NCBI GenBank assembly: GCA_029204225.1
Contig: CM055100.1
Location: 12,891,543-12,955,542, forward strand
DNA from: Diphasiastrum complanatum
Lineage: Eukaryota; Streptophyta; Lycopodiopsida; Lycopodiales; Lycopodiaceae
Direction: 5' to 3'
DNA length: 64,000 bases
The position numbers and the translations under genes were made by a program. The notes beneath the pieces are model-generated. The model did no database searches. It saw nothing but the letters and a program-made list of their open reading frames with translations, and was not told the DNA's origin. Below are positions 42,811 through 54,832 of this stretch, one piece after another; positions within the stretch are counted from its first letter, which is position 1; the number at the start of each line of letters is the position of its first letter.

Positions 42811-43463
42811 TGTGAAAAACTCAGATCCAAAAGATGCTAAAGTTTCATAAAGATCTTGGCCATGGAAGTTATGCACATCTAGATTGAAAAAATGATAGAA
42901 ATTGTGATGTTAAGCATACTAAACATCAACTAAACATCAAAATCTGATCATAAGCTTCCACAAACAGAAACTTGCTGTCCCTGTCCGTACTTCAGAGCCT
43001 ACAACCTGCATTTCACACGTGTGAAGCCATAGCAACAAAGAAATCACAATTCTAGTGGCTAGAATGCAAGATATGAACAAAAAAGTGAGAGAGAAGAAGA
43101 TGGATCTTCAAAGAGCATAACATTCATTCAATAGAATGAAAATGAGATGTGTACATACTCGTGGAGATGGCTATTTATAGCAGCCATAGTGCCTCTTGGC
43201 CACTTGTCTTATGATAGGCTAAAATTGGGGTCCAATAGGATTCACCCATCTACCTAGAAATTTGGTCAAATAGGAATGCACCAAATTATGAGCCAATAGA
43301 AGAGCTCCACACTCGACCTCCTCTAATTAATGTGACCTCAAAAGTAGTGTACACATACTTTGGGCCTCTACATACATGTATGAACCTATCTCTAACTTTT
43401 ATTTGGCCATAGGCCTACAAAATCTCAAGTTAGGAAAATACTACTAGTTGACAATTTTTCACA
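42811..43463 (-). repeat. 5' LTR of the copia element
   Basis: 653 bp; TG..CA ends with a perfect 9-bp inverted repeat TGTGAAAAA/TTTTTCACA. Confidence 0.97.
43171..43180 (-). promoter_or_regulatory. TATA box in the 5' LTR
   Basis: CTATAAATAG on the minus strand, about 290 bp into the LTR; likely promoter of genomic RNA. Confidence 0.6.
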
Positions 43464-43468
43464 CATGA
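43464..43468. repeat. Target-site duplication, right
   Basis: CATGA, matching 37,598-37,602. Confidence 0.9.
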
Positions 43469-43559
43469 CAGTTTTTTTCATGCAGATAATCAGAGTTTGT
43501 ATAAATAGATTAGGAGGAGGAAGGGGCTCCCCATAACCCAACTCTGCTGCGCCTTGAAA

Positions 43560-45295
43560 CCAACCTGAGGACTAAAACATAAAACGGACCTATGTTAGCA
43601 ATGAATCCAAGTAAGGTAAAGGTTTTGGTACTACCCCGGCCAAAGGACAGTCGGATTTACACCTCAAGGATGCATAGAGAGACATTAACAAAACAAAGTT
43701 CCTCTTGACAAGTCAAGACCAAAACCTTTTAAAACACTTTATTCATAGACTACCAAGATAACACATAGCTGAAAAGTATACACTACTATTAAAAGCACCG
43801 TAAAGCAAAACATATCTTAAGATATCCAGCTGGTACCTGCCACCACCCCACCACACAAAACCGCACAAGTTAGCACAGTGAGGAAGACAGGTGTCAATGC
43901 TGACTGTCAGTTGTTATTCATGTACAAAATACGTTACGCTCAACTAATCAGCTTGCAATGTAAAATAAAGTTTAGTGCAATCCAATCTTCCCTTACTAGT
44001 TTTCGTCACAAGTACTCGGCCAAATCATGCTAACAACGTATCAGGGCATCCGCCATACTGATCCGTTTGTTGTTTTATGGTCCGTATTGTTAGATAATAC
44101 ACAATACACACTTGAAAACAAGCCATATAAGTAGCATAGTAAAATGTGAGCATGTAAGCAGTTTGGACCAGTACATGAGTTTTGCGGGAAATCCATGCCA
44201 TCCCATCACTCTTATCTGTAACAGACAATGTACAGTGCTCGTGACTTCTTGAGCAAATCCATGCCATACAAGAGTCCGCAAACCCCACTTCCCGTTCTTA
44301 CGATTATAAACCAAACTACTGCTTCAGAGATTACCCGAGAAACTGTTATAATCTAGTGCAAAATGTGAAAGTAGGCATTTGTGTATGCACATTCAAACTA
44401 AGATTGGGGCAATTCCATGCCATTTCGATCTTATGAATGAATACGTTCTTAGCACAAAACCATGTACTTTAAAGAACTTACAACAATTACACAAATCCTT
44501 GTATAGAAAAAAGCATGTTATAAACTTCAGGGTTATCATCATTCCAAAAGTAAGCACTGATATATTAGTTTTGATTGCATGAAAAATAGACATAGTTATC
44601 GTATCATACTACTTTTCTTGCATATTTTCGTCAAGCTTCCTCTGTCACCCTGTTTTCTTAGCCTTACTAATAGAAATTTGTAAACATCCATGCATTTCTG
44701 ACTTGAATGGTAGACGATACAGATTGTTGCGAAGCAATCACGTTTGCAATTTGTAGTTTAGAAAATTGACCTTCCGTATCCATTTCTAAGAATCGTCATT
44801 GCGTAGATACCTGCATATGAGTAATCCAATTAGTTTATAATACCTTTCGAATGGGTTTATGGTCTTCTTCATAAAGTGTAATTTGGAGTGTAGATGCTAT
44901 GAGTGTCATACGTACCTTATATTTGCTGTCAACTGAGGTATACCTAAACCCTTCGTGCTCTTTTATGCTGTAAAATTGTGTGTGACAAAGATAATCATAA
45001 GTATTATCACCGACCTATTATCGTAGCGAGCTCTTCTCTGATTATGAGACATATCTACGTAGACAACAGTCATTTAAGAACATTTCTACCATCAACCATC
45101 ACTATAATGCGATGATGACGTCTTTTTTGCAAGTATATGCAAGAGATTGTGAAGAACTAATGTATGTCGCGCTGCCAAACAAGCGAGCTATGATAATTGT
45201 CAGCATTCTCATCGTTGAACAGCGATTTCTGGCCAAGTATTTCAGTGCTAGCAGCACTACTAGCACCCTCCAGGGTCGCGCTGTAGCAATCAACA
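43560..45295 (-). repeat. Module A, full inverted copy
   Basis: Colinear with 1-1,690 on the opposite strand, with few substitutions. It includes the 66-codon frame at 44,393-44,593, which has no recognised domain. No gene supported. Confidence 0.75.
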
Positions 45296-45389
45296 AAAAG
45301 CTAAAAACTACCACAGCGATTTACAATTGTTATGGTAGCGCTACAACATCCCTACATTGTCAAAATGGCTCATATTCATGCCTACAAAG

Positions 45390-45794
45390 TCAGCCAGCGC
45401 TGGCTTGTAACACCTGTATGTTATAAAGCAAGTATCGAATGCAATCATGCATGCCATAACAAGCGCTTGATACTCTCATATGCTTGCTACCAAACCTATT
45501 GATGATATAACAAGAATGCCAAAGGTTGCAACCAAATCTATCCATCTCTTTTGCAGACAAAGTAGTCAAATCAATAGTAAATTGGTATGAAGGCCACTTA
45601 CCAAAGTATTTCAAAGTTTGCTCTCTGACTGTTGCAGCATAAGCTTTAATTCTGCAATTCTTGATATGCCAAAGTAGAAGGTAGAAGAAGATGAAGAGAG
45701 AAGAGGAGAGAGGGCGTGGAGAAAGCTTGCAGGCCCATTCCTTCCTTATGTAGATGCATTTGAAACAAGAGTGCTCAAGAAGCAAAGGGATCAT
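45390..45794 (-). CDS. 134-codon ORF of module H, copy 3
   Basis: ATG at 45,792-45,794. Open, with a few substitutions (CRIKAY for CSVKAY). Function unknown. Confidence 0.35.
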   Translation of the reverse strand: MIPLLLEHSCFKCIYIRKEWACKLSPRPLSSSLFIFFYLLLWHIKNCRIKAYAATVREQTLKYFGKWPSYQFTIDLTTLSAKEMDRFGCNLWHSCYIINRFGSKHMRVSSACYGMHDCIRYLLYNIQVLQASAG

Positions 45795-45937
45795 GTCCGT
45801 AGGACATACCTCCACTGATCTTGACCGTTGAAGTGGCTTTGGTGGTTTTCAAGTTTCCCTCCAATAGTTACAAAGGGTCATATATCTTTTTAAAGTACAA
45901 AGGGCTAAGTATATAATAGAGAAGTTGCATACCATTC

Positions 45938-46100
<163 letters not shown>

Positions 46101-46230
46101 AATTTACTGTCATTGTATCATGTGCAGTAGAAATAATTTCATGGTAGAGATGCAACTCCAATAAAAATTTATCATTGTATCGTGTGCAGTAGAATTAATT
46201 TCATGGCAGGGATGCAACTCCAATAAAAAT

Positions 46231-46408
46231 TTGTTCCGGTTTCGTGGCAAATAACAGAGTGGCACTGGTTAGCAGTAGGGATCATCTGAACGAGATAAGA
46301 TTATGGCTTGTCAAGGGCTGGGCAGACAACTTCATAGCTGGGGGAACAACTTCGGGCCTATCTAAAGTGATATTACAGCCTTTTGACACAACCAAGACTC
46401 TGTTATAG
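46231..46408 (+). pseudogene. Mitochondrial carrier exon fragment with nonsense change, copy 3
   Basis: Same exon as 24,003-24,167 on the other strand, but the final CAG codon is TAG (46,406-46,408), immediately before the preserved GT donor. It confirms that this copy cannot encode a carrier. Confidence 0.6.
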
Positions 46409-46962
46409 GTGATTTTTTGTTCACTATTATAGTCTTCTGCTTTCACTGTTACGGCTCTATTGCCAAGAGCAATTGAAGTTGAATGAATTTTGTACTTATT
46501 ACGTATGCAATGGAAGCATGCACTTCATTTTTGAAAATATCATTGTGATTTATTGTAGACGTTGGTTGTATTATAGTTATCCATAAAACTTCCACATTGG
46601 CCAATGATGGAATTGATAATTAGGATATGGCATGGCCGGTGTTTTACAGTAGTGAGCTTGCAAGCCACCTTAACTTTTGTCTTGACTCTGAAGTCAGCCG
46701 GAAGGTTTAATAATGTCTAGAGGATTTTTCAAACTATGAAACCTGTTCTGTGAGTTGACTTAGACACTCAAACTATTGATGTCATCAGCTCATGGCAAAA
46801 GTTTTGATTTTCCTCAACATTATTGAAATGAAATCTTAGAAAGAAAACCAGCCTGCCCATGTTATGTAAGGAAGTCCTAACGAATGATTTTCGTTGTCAT
46901 TCTTACTATCTGCTTTCAACTTTCTTATCTGATGTTATTGCACATGAGATGGAAACAAAGCT

Positions 46963-47247
46963 ATGATCCATGAGGGCGAGATAGGAGAGCACGAGTACTT
47001 ATATGATAGCAAAATACAAACTCTACACAATTGTTCTCAAATTGCCTACGCTTATCCTGCTTGCTCCTCCATGTGCCCTGGAAATGCACTCTATTGGCTC
47101 AATTGCGTTGAAAATGGGATGAGGGACGTTAGTAAAGCTGTCGGTAGCTCTTTCAAGCGAGGAAGTTCTAGCAACGGCATTGCCATGTGTTCTCATGATG
47201 TTCACGATGAGCGATTTTCTATTGAACTAAGCCTAACTTCCATCTAG
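46963..47247 (+). CDS. Conserved 94-codon ORF, copy 3
   Basis: ATG at 46,963, open to 47,247. Changes relative to copy 2: VENGMRD for VEKGTRD. No function assigned. Confidence 0.35.
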   Translation: MIHEGEIGEHEYLYDSKIQTLHNCSQIAYAYPACSSMCPGNALYWLNCVENGMRDVSKAVGSSFKRGSSSNGIAMCSHDVHDERFSIELSLTSI

Positions 47248-47334
47248 GGACACCCAGGGCCCTAAATGTGGCGTTATTAGCCATAATCATGTACGGTTTT
47301 AAAACCATTTCCATCGTATGCAACAAGCATAAGC

Positions 47335-47689
47335 TCAGCATCGCATCTTCAAAGATTCAACACTCCTCTTTCTCCGACATTTATCAAGAGCATAATGGTC
47401 ACCATGCTTAGAAGAGCAATCACCATCGCTTTCCATCATGAACAAAGAACAAAACGTCATTAGAACTACTAACACGACTACAAGGACAAGATCATGTGCT
47501 GCTTCTTTTGGAGAGGTTTGAAGCTTGAAAGTGTAACGAGTGGAAAGATCCGAGTCTAATAGCAGGTTGGAAGATGTTCTTGATTTGATCCATTCTTGCT
47601 TTTCTTTTGGATAGTTTGGAAGCATGATGGTTGGGATTATGGCATTGTAATGATGCGGCCAGATTGGAAGATGTTTTGGGTGAAGTCAT
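47335..47689 (-). pseudogene. Frame-broken copy of the 117-codon membrane-segment ORF
   Basis: Two overlapping frames, 47,492-47,689 and 47,335-47,625, as in the 4,593 copy. Confidence 0.45.
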
Positions 47690-48108
47690 GTGATGCAGCT
47701 CATTATAAATCGGAATTTGATATATAGATCAGTGAGATTACTTGGTATTGTTGTGAATTTTGTTCTAGAAGGCTTTCATGATCTATTTGACTCGTTATGA
47801 TTGCATTCTTGTAGATGTTTTGGATAGGTTTTTCAGCTTTGAGATTTTGTGTAGATTAGTAAGTATGTACGTGATGCTTTAGGATTTAAAATTCAATTAT
47901 AGGTGCAAGAACGCTAGAAAGATTCAGACGCAAGTTTACAAAGTAGGCGAGGGTGCTGATTAGGTGCAGGAGCGCTCGGCTAATCCAAAATCTTACAATC
48001 TTACAACTGGTGATATTTGATCCTTAAAAATACTACATTTGCCAAAACTTGATGATTTCTTGGCCTCGTTGCAACTAAGAAATTGATGTTCAATCTAACT
48101 CTCTGATG

Positions 48109-48342
48109 ATGGATTACTGGGTAAGCAGGATTATATCAGCTCTATCAAACCGAGCGTCCCTGAACATGACCAATCTAAGCACACTGGTAAAAAAGTCCAT
48201 GATGGACAAGATGAAGGACAAGGCCAATGGGCTAAAGTCGTAGATTAAAAGTTTGTACACTACCAAAAAGAGTGGTGACGAGGAAGATGAAGACGACTCC
48301 ACCCCCTCGCCCGAGCGCAACAGTGAACCATACGGGTCATGA
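48109..48342 (+). pseudogene. Coding remnant with lysine-rich segment and acidic tail, copy 2
   Basis: ATG at 48,109, internal TAG after KANGLKS as in the 22,083-22,304 copy, then IKSLYTTKKSGDEEDEDD to a TGA at 48,340-48,342. A 15-bp block (SSDIGS region) is missing compared with the other copy. Confidence 0.35.
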
Positions 48343-48595
48343 CAGTAAATGTTGCATGATATAAAAAAATTGTCACTAAGTCGCAAAAGATTTGACGTTG
48401 AGGAGTATTGATCGATGTTAACAAATGAAACCTATACTGGAAGCTATCTATTCTTAGATATTCAAGCTTAATTTGAAGAGGCATAGTCATCAACATGATT
48501 TATACTATACTTTTATACATAATTAGTGTTTGGGCTTATAGTATACAGGTGGCAGGTTTTAATTGGATCTAACTACAAATGTTTAAACTCATTTT

Positions 48596-48627
48596 AGTTT
48601 TGGCCTTTCAATTGAAAGGCCAAAACT
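48596..48627. repeat. Perfect 32-bp palindrome, second copy
   Basis: Identical to 21,771-21,802. Confidence 0.95.
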
Positions 48628-48799
48628 TCAACTATGTCCGTTAGCAAGCTTGAGCAGGCCTACTACCTAGTAGCATTCAGCCTTCAATGCACCTCGTCAC
48701 AGGGCAGCTCGGTGCATGAAGGGTACATGCTACAGCCGATAGTGGGCCACTCACACCCGCCGCTACCCAGTCCGTAAAGTATTTTTTGAGTATACAGAA

Positions 48800-48840
48800 G
48801 GGGGGGGGGAGGGGTAGGGGCAAGGGGAGGGGCAGGGGCA
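48800..48840 (+). other. G-quadruplex-capable G-run cluster
   Basis: (G)9 followed by four or five GGGG runs separated by A, TA, CAA or CA. Confidence 0.6.
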
Positions 48841-48949
48841 GAAGATTATGTGAAAATATGTGTCCTGAGGTTTCTGAAGGAACCGAAGGTGTCATGCCCA
48901 TGATTGGTCTCGGGTAGCGTGTCCACGCTAGGGATCGGTAGACCAACAA

Positions 48950-49392
48950 CCCGTAAGTTAATTGTGACTATAAGGGAATTGGGGCCCTTATGTGTACATG
49001 GTCATAATTAATGGTTGTAGGCCTAAACACATGGTGGTGGAGTTGGTATGGATCTATCAGTGAGTCATTAGACATGGCCCATAGAGGCTGCAGAGGTGTC
49101 TAGTGAGGTGTCACAATGCACTACTAGTGATACATGGGCCATGGAGGATGGTATAAGTATACCTGCTGGGCTCTCAATAGTGTATGCTTGATTTTGTGAT
49201 TAGTAGCTACATGCTGCTGGTGTGACTCCTCTTTCCATGACTCTAATTGATCCATAGCCTGGGGGCTAGATCCGTACGATCTAGGTTTGGTTGCGTTGGT
49301 TTAATCTCCACCAGTTCCCATGTGTTGTTGTTTTGTATGGTATGCTTAGGCTATAATTTTGTGTTGTGGACTTTATATTGGTATCAGTGCCA
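48950..49392 (+). mobile_element. LTR-retrotransposon remnant with PBS, copy 2
   Basis: TGGTATCAGTGCCA at 49,379-49,392, preceded by the LTR-like sequence with GGTATAAGTATA near 49,150. Confidence 0.4.
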
Positions 49393-50344
49393 GTCTAAGC
49401 AAGATTTTTCATTGAAAGTGTCGATTGGAAATCTCGATGTTTTCTCGAAAATCCGACGAAGTAAGCAACAAAATGGTGGAATTCTGGAATTTTCTTCCCG
49501 TTGGAAATAATTTTGGAATTGCAATCGATTGTCTAGTAAGTGCACTACCAGGTTCACAATCGGTTTGTTTTTATGCTTTTCGAATTGGTTTCTTTGAAGG
49601 AATTTCGTGTCAATTCTGTTGTTGTCGATTACTGTGGTTAGCATCTTTGTGAAGGCAACAAGTTACTTTGATGGTTGGCTGGATTTTTTCCTATAGTCTC
49701 TTATTCTTCTTATAAATGGTTATTGTATTTTAAATGTTGTCTATTGTTTGTTTGGAAGACGGTTTGGTTTTAAAACAGTGGGAACAAGCTAGAACAGAAG
49801 TAAAAATACTCTAATTTGTTGGCTGTTGAGTGTTGGTGATGTTTGACAGGATTGCAAGGCTACTTACTATGAATCACAGGCTTATGTTTCATTCTCTAGC
49901 AAACTAACGGTTTGTTTGAAGGATTGTGAGCCTATAAAGCCATTCTTGAGGATGGTTGGGTTCAGATTAAATGACTATTTGTGAAAATAGTTGTTAATTG
50001 CGTACAAAACTAGGTTTTTGAAAAATTTTGGCAATATAACTACTATCAGTGAAGCAAAACCCTGCAAAATCTTGTATTAAAACTATTGCTTATGCTGGAA
50101 ACAAGTAAATGAAATCCATAACGATCTATAAAATGCTACAAAGGCAACAGGATCTACAAAAATACAGCAGATGTTTGTGCCTTTGTGCTTCCTGCATCAT
50201 AAGAAACGAAAAAACTAGAATTAAAACTCAGATTAACAAGGTGATTGTTAGACTTTTGAACTCCTCCTGGGCGCCCTGAAAACCGGGAACATAATACTCT
50301 ATTTGGGAAGGTGATGGAGGGCATCTCTCCTAGTTTCTTTAGCA

Positions 50345-50515
<171 letters not shown>

Positions 50516-51630
50516 GCAAATCCGAGCACTCTAATCTCTGTGTGCAGAAGCCTGAGAGGGGCACGATGGAGGGGCCCAAGTGGCCGTGTGCGGGTCCGAA
50601 GTGAGGGAGATGAACAAAATGGGGGGGGGGTGGCCTATTACACTTAAAGTAAGTTATTGAAACTTAAGTGGGCCATGCAAGGTGCTAGGTGGGGTTGGTT
50701 GAGAGGGACGGGGGTTTAGGCTAGTGTTAATTTTTTGAGTTTTTTTAAAAGCCTAGGGTTTTTCTTTTTTGTAGTAGGTTTTTTAGTTTTAAGAACTGAT
50801 GTTTTGATTTTGCAATTGAAGTGTGAGCTAAAGTTGTTTAAGGATTTTCATTGCATTGGCACTTAAAATTTCCATTTTTTATTTATTAGAACCCATTTGC
50901 CGATTCATAGGTATTATTTGTTAATGAGAGCACGTATGGTCTAAAAATTAGCTTTTTTTGTAGACATTGCTTAATTTAATAACTATTATAACCGTAATGA
51001 ATGTGTTAATTGAACGAAATTATTTACGAACAATAAAGGTACATCATTCTGAAGGCCCTCATTGTAATAGACTGCGACCTACACGCCAACATACTTTATA
51101 GAGCTCATGCAAGTTTCTAAGTGATTTCATGCCATCCTCAACATCATGTCAGAAGTCAAGGATGCGCTTGTATCATGATTTAGTAACAGTGTATGTGGAC
51201 ATGCTTTCTAAGAAAGTGCTTAAAACTACAAATCAGCAAAAATGCTTACTGAGATCAGTGCTTTAAAATTTTGACATTCTAGCTGCAAAAGGTTCTCAAG
51301 GACTGCTTACTGTTTTTTTTCTGCTTACCAAAAGCAAGATGTTACGTAATGTTGCGTTGTTTTGTAGTTCGTTGATTATGGTTAGTTAAGGATTCATGTT
51401 TAAATACGACTACTTTAACGAGGGTGCTGGTTGTTGATTGTCGTATTGGCATAAACAACTGGTGAAGGGTGAGAGCTATCTTTGCTTTTCTATTATGTAC
51501 TTTGGTCTACTTAATTTGCATGCTTCGTGTTTTGATTTACTTAGTGTTTGGGTAATTAGATTGGAGCTTTGTGGAGCATGAGTTGGAAAGACAAATATAT
51601 AATGCTGATAAAAAAATAGTTTGGAACTTA

Positions 51631-54392
51631 CAGTTCACTCTCTATGTAAAATAATACGATCTATGATGCAATGCAATGTAGAACAAAAATGTATGTCACT
51701 TTGAGTTTATCTCTTAAGTTAATGCTTCTCCAATGCTCCGATGCAATTTATGGTCTATGTAAAATAGAAATACAATCTATGATGTCTCTTATCTTTGACG
51801 CAACTCTCATCTCTTCCTTCTCACAAAATAGAACACGGAATTTTGACACTCAAAGACCAAAAACGACGTGATGAACCATCAGGTTGCCGAATTTCTTTCT
51901 TTTTTTGCTAAAAAAAATTCGCATGGATTTTCCATATGTGGATAGCACGTCGAAAACTTTTCAAGCGCTATCCACGGGTTCCACTATCTGGATTTTCCGA
52001 GGATAGCGCATGGATTATCCACACGTGGATAGTTATCCGCGCAAAATCCAATACTTTTTTATTTAGGAAATTAGTATGGTGTATAATCCATGCATGGATT
52101 ATCCACGCAGAGCCAACATCCATGTGCCGGTTTTCAAGATCTGGCTGCGGGTCCCGGAAAACTAAGCATGAATATTCCACGCAGTTTGAATTTTCTGATT
52201 TTCGACCTCCGATATACAGTTGTTGCCAGAAATGATATTTGCGTGGATAATCCACTCGTGGATGTTCCACACGCCCATATCCATGACTATATCCATGTCG
52301 ATCCTGCGTGGATATTTGCATGTTGTGTTCTTGTGAGATTTCCAAGACTAATACCACAAGCTAGCCCATCTAAATACCTACAAAACGTCAGACACATATA
52401 AACAAGAATTTATATAAGCTTACTAGATGTCGACAAAGTTATAAGTAGAAGTTAGTTAAGACTTGCCACCACATTTAGCGGCACAACCGTTGCATCATAT
52501 CTTAGATATTCAACAAATAATGATCGTGTTGGCAAACTTTGAAGTATAGCCATTATTGCAACAAGAATAGCCATAACAAGCAAGACTATATGATGTATCA
52601 AGCCAATCCCAAGATGTTCAATAACAGGCAAGATTGTGAAAACTAATCTACAATTTCCCACTATCAACACACAAATTGCCTTTTATGTCCTTGGTATTTT
52701 TATTCAAGACTACTACTGCACAAGAAACACAAATATCCAGCATGCCCTCAGATATTCATGTAAGCGCCCGAAATTCATCATGTTCTTGCAAATTTTTGTG
52801 AGTTCTAGAGTCTCATTTGTTATTTATATCATTTATGTATGCTGCCTTCTACTATCAACGTCAAACACACTGAAATGAAAATGGCTCCAGCATGAAATAT
52901 ACTCACATGAGCTGCTAGATGAGTCAACGTAAAAGTTCTACAATTGGTACATAAAAATCAAAATTGTTGCAAATTGAGAATAGAACTTTGAGATTTGGAT
53001 CAAGTTTTTAGACATGGGTTTTTGGTTCAAATCTCCAAGTGGATGCATACTAACATTTCATTAAACCACTAAGAGTATCAAATAAGGCCAAATCTCAATG
53101 GTGATGTTGGATACAAAATAGAGTGGTGCAGCCATGGATTTGTTCAAAATCATATGACTACAGATTTGTTAGAAACCGTGTGGAAGAAAATGTACCCGAA
53201 AAATGTATCCGAGGAGGACGTGAATGAATGTGAAGGAGACCTTGAAGGACTGGATGTGGATGTGAGCCTACAAGACGAAGTTGGAAGCGATGAGGGAGAT
53301 GATAGCGATACATAGAATCATCTCTTCTCTTTTTTATTACGAATTACATATTAGTATGGAATGTAAGGCCTTGAAAGAGGGAATGGGTGAAGGGAGAATT
53401 GATTTCCTCCTCGATGCTCATGGATATGTACCTTTTTTATAGCTAATATAAATGTTTTGCTACTACAAAATTGAGATCAAAAATGTTGAGTGCATATTTT
53501 TTCATTCTATGCAAATGCAATGTATAGTCTATTTATGAATCAAATGCAAATGCAATGAGTAGTCTATCTCTAAATCAAATGCAATGTATAGTCTATTTAT
53601 GAATTGAATGCAATGTAAATTGTTTTTTAGGCAGATGAGTTTACTATGATGGAATGCAATGCATAGTCTATGTAAAGTAATACAATCTATGATCTAATGC
53701 AGTGTAGAATAGAAATGTATGTCACTTTGAATGTACCTCTTAAGTGAATGCTTTTCCAATACTCCTTTTTGTTGTTGAACATTTTTATCTTTCAATAACT
53801 TTAAAATTTTGCTCTTTCGATTTTTTGCAATGCAATTTCTTCTTTTATCTCCAATCTATCTCTTCTCATATCCAATTCTACATCACAAAAACAAAAGATA
53901 TTAGTACTAACACTAAAAATCACAACAAGCAAAAAGATTTTATTCATTTTCACTCACATTTCACTCTCATCTCATCCTCACTCTTCACCTTTCTCTCTTT
54001 TGTCAACTCTCTTCTCTTCCCTCTCACACAATAGAACGTGGATTTTTGAAACTCAAAGACCAAAAACGACGTGAGGAACCATCAGGTTCCCGCGCCAAAT
54101 TTCTTTTTTTTTGGTTAAAAAAAATTTGCATGGATTATCCACATGTGGATAGCGCGTAAAAAACTTTCCACGCGCTATCCACAGGTTCTACTCTCTGGAT
54201 TTTCTGTGGATAGCACGTGGATTATCTTGCTCAAGAAAAACAAATATCCAACATGCCCTCAGATATTCATGTAAGCACCCGATAGCAATTGATCATGTTC
54301 TTGCAACTTTTTCATGAGTTCTAGAGTCTCATTTGCTATTAAAATCCAGTTAATTCACATTTATATCATTTACGTGTGTTGCTCTTCTACTA
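51631..54392 (-). repeat. Module F, inverted and truncated
   Basis: Reverse complement of about 15,830-18,860. It contains palindrome cluster 2 (51,925-52,330) and cluster 1 (54,100-54,235). It ends at 54,392, where it joins the signal-peptide region of a cysteine-rich gene copy. Confidence 0.75.
53125..53316 (+). pseudogene. C-terminal remnant with acidic tail, copy 2
   Basis: Plus-strand paralogue of 16,898-17,093, with Val for Met after SEED; ends ..DEGDDSDT and stop. Confidence 0.35.
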
Positions 54393-54500
54393 TCAACAGG
54401 TGGTTTGTGTCTGACAGGTGGTTTGTGCGTGTGCCACATAATGCTGCCCCATCCCCATGAGCATCACAAGCCCGCACAGAAGAGTTTCCGCGGTCCTCAT
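54393..54500 (-). pseudogene. Truncated cysteine-rich secreted protein, copy 3
   Basis: ATG at 54,498-54,500; signal peptide and QTTCQ intact, then a short duplicated ACAAACCACCTGT and a stop at 54,393-54,395. The remaining ten cysteines, the polyadenylation signal and the right inverted-repeat arm are deleted. Confidence 0.8.
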
Positions 54501-54550
54501 GTTCACCGACACTGAAGCACAGAAATGATTGCTCGTTACTGGCCCGTAAA

Positions 54551-54832
54551 TTAGGCACTAGTGGATGATGCAGATCCAAACAAGAGTAGAAACTTGAAAA
54601 TGGTACTGTGTGGAGAGGCCATATTGATACGACCAGCTTTATAGCCATTGTGAAACATGGATTTGAGCAGCTCACGTGATGAATGAGTCAGGATTGTCGC
54701 TAAAGCTGTAGACCGATTAATCATCAAACGCGTCGCGCTGCCTTCGATCGAGACTACCAAGAATTTAGATGTGCTACGTCGCAACTCAGGACTCGGTCCA
54801 TCAAAATCCTCAAACTTCTGTGAACCCGACAT
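54551..54832 (-). CDS. 93-codon ORF upstream of the cysteine-rich gene, copy 3
   Basis: Same as the 29,918 copy; still open although the gene downstream is destroyed. Confidence 0.3.
   Translation of the reverse strand: MSGSQKFEDFDGPSPELRRSTSKFLVVSIEGSATRLMINRSTALATILTHSSRELLKSMFHNGYKAGRINMASPHSTIFKFLLLFGSASSTSA

Larger units (their letters stand above)
37603..43463 (-). mobile_element. Complete Ty1/copia LTR retrotransposon
   Basis: 5,861 bp on the minus strand: two 653-bp LTRs, PBS adjacent to the 5' LTR, one gag-pol frame and a polypurine tract abutting the 3' LTR, flanked by a 5-bp CATGA duplication. The LTRs begin TGTGAAAAA and end TTTTTCACA and are identical base for base on reading. 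The order protease-integrase-RT-RNase H places it in Ty1/copia. It interrupts module B; the sites at 1,794-1,798 and 25,409-25,413 show the unoccupied TCATG. Structurally it should be autonomous. Confidence 0.97.
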
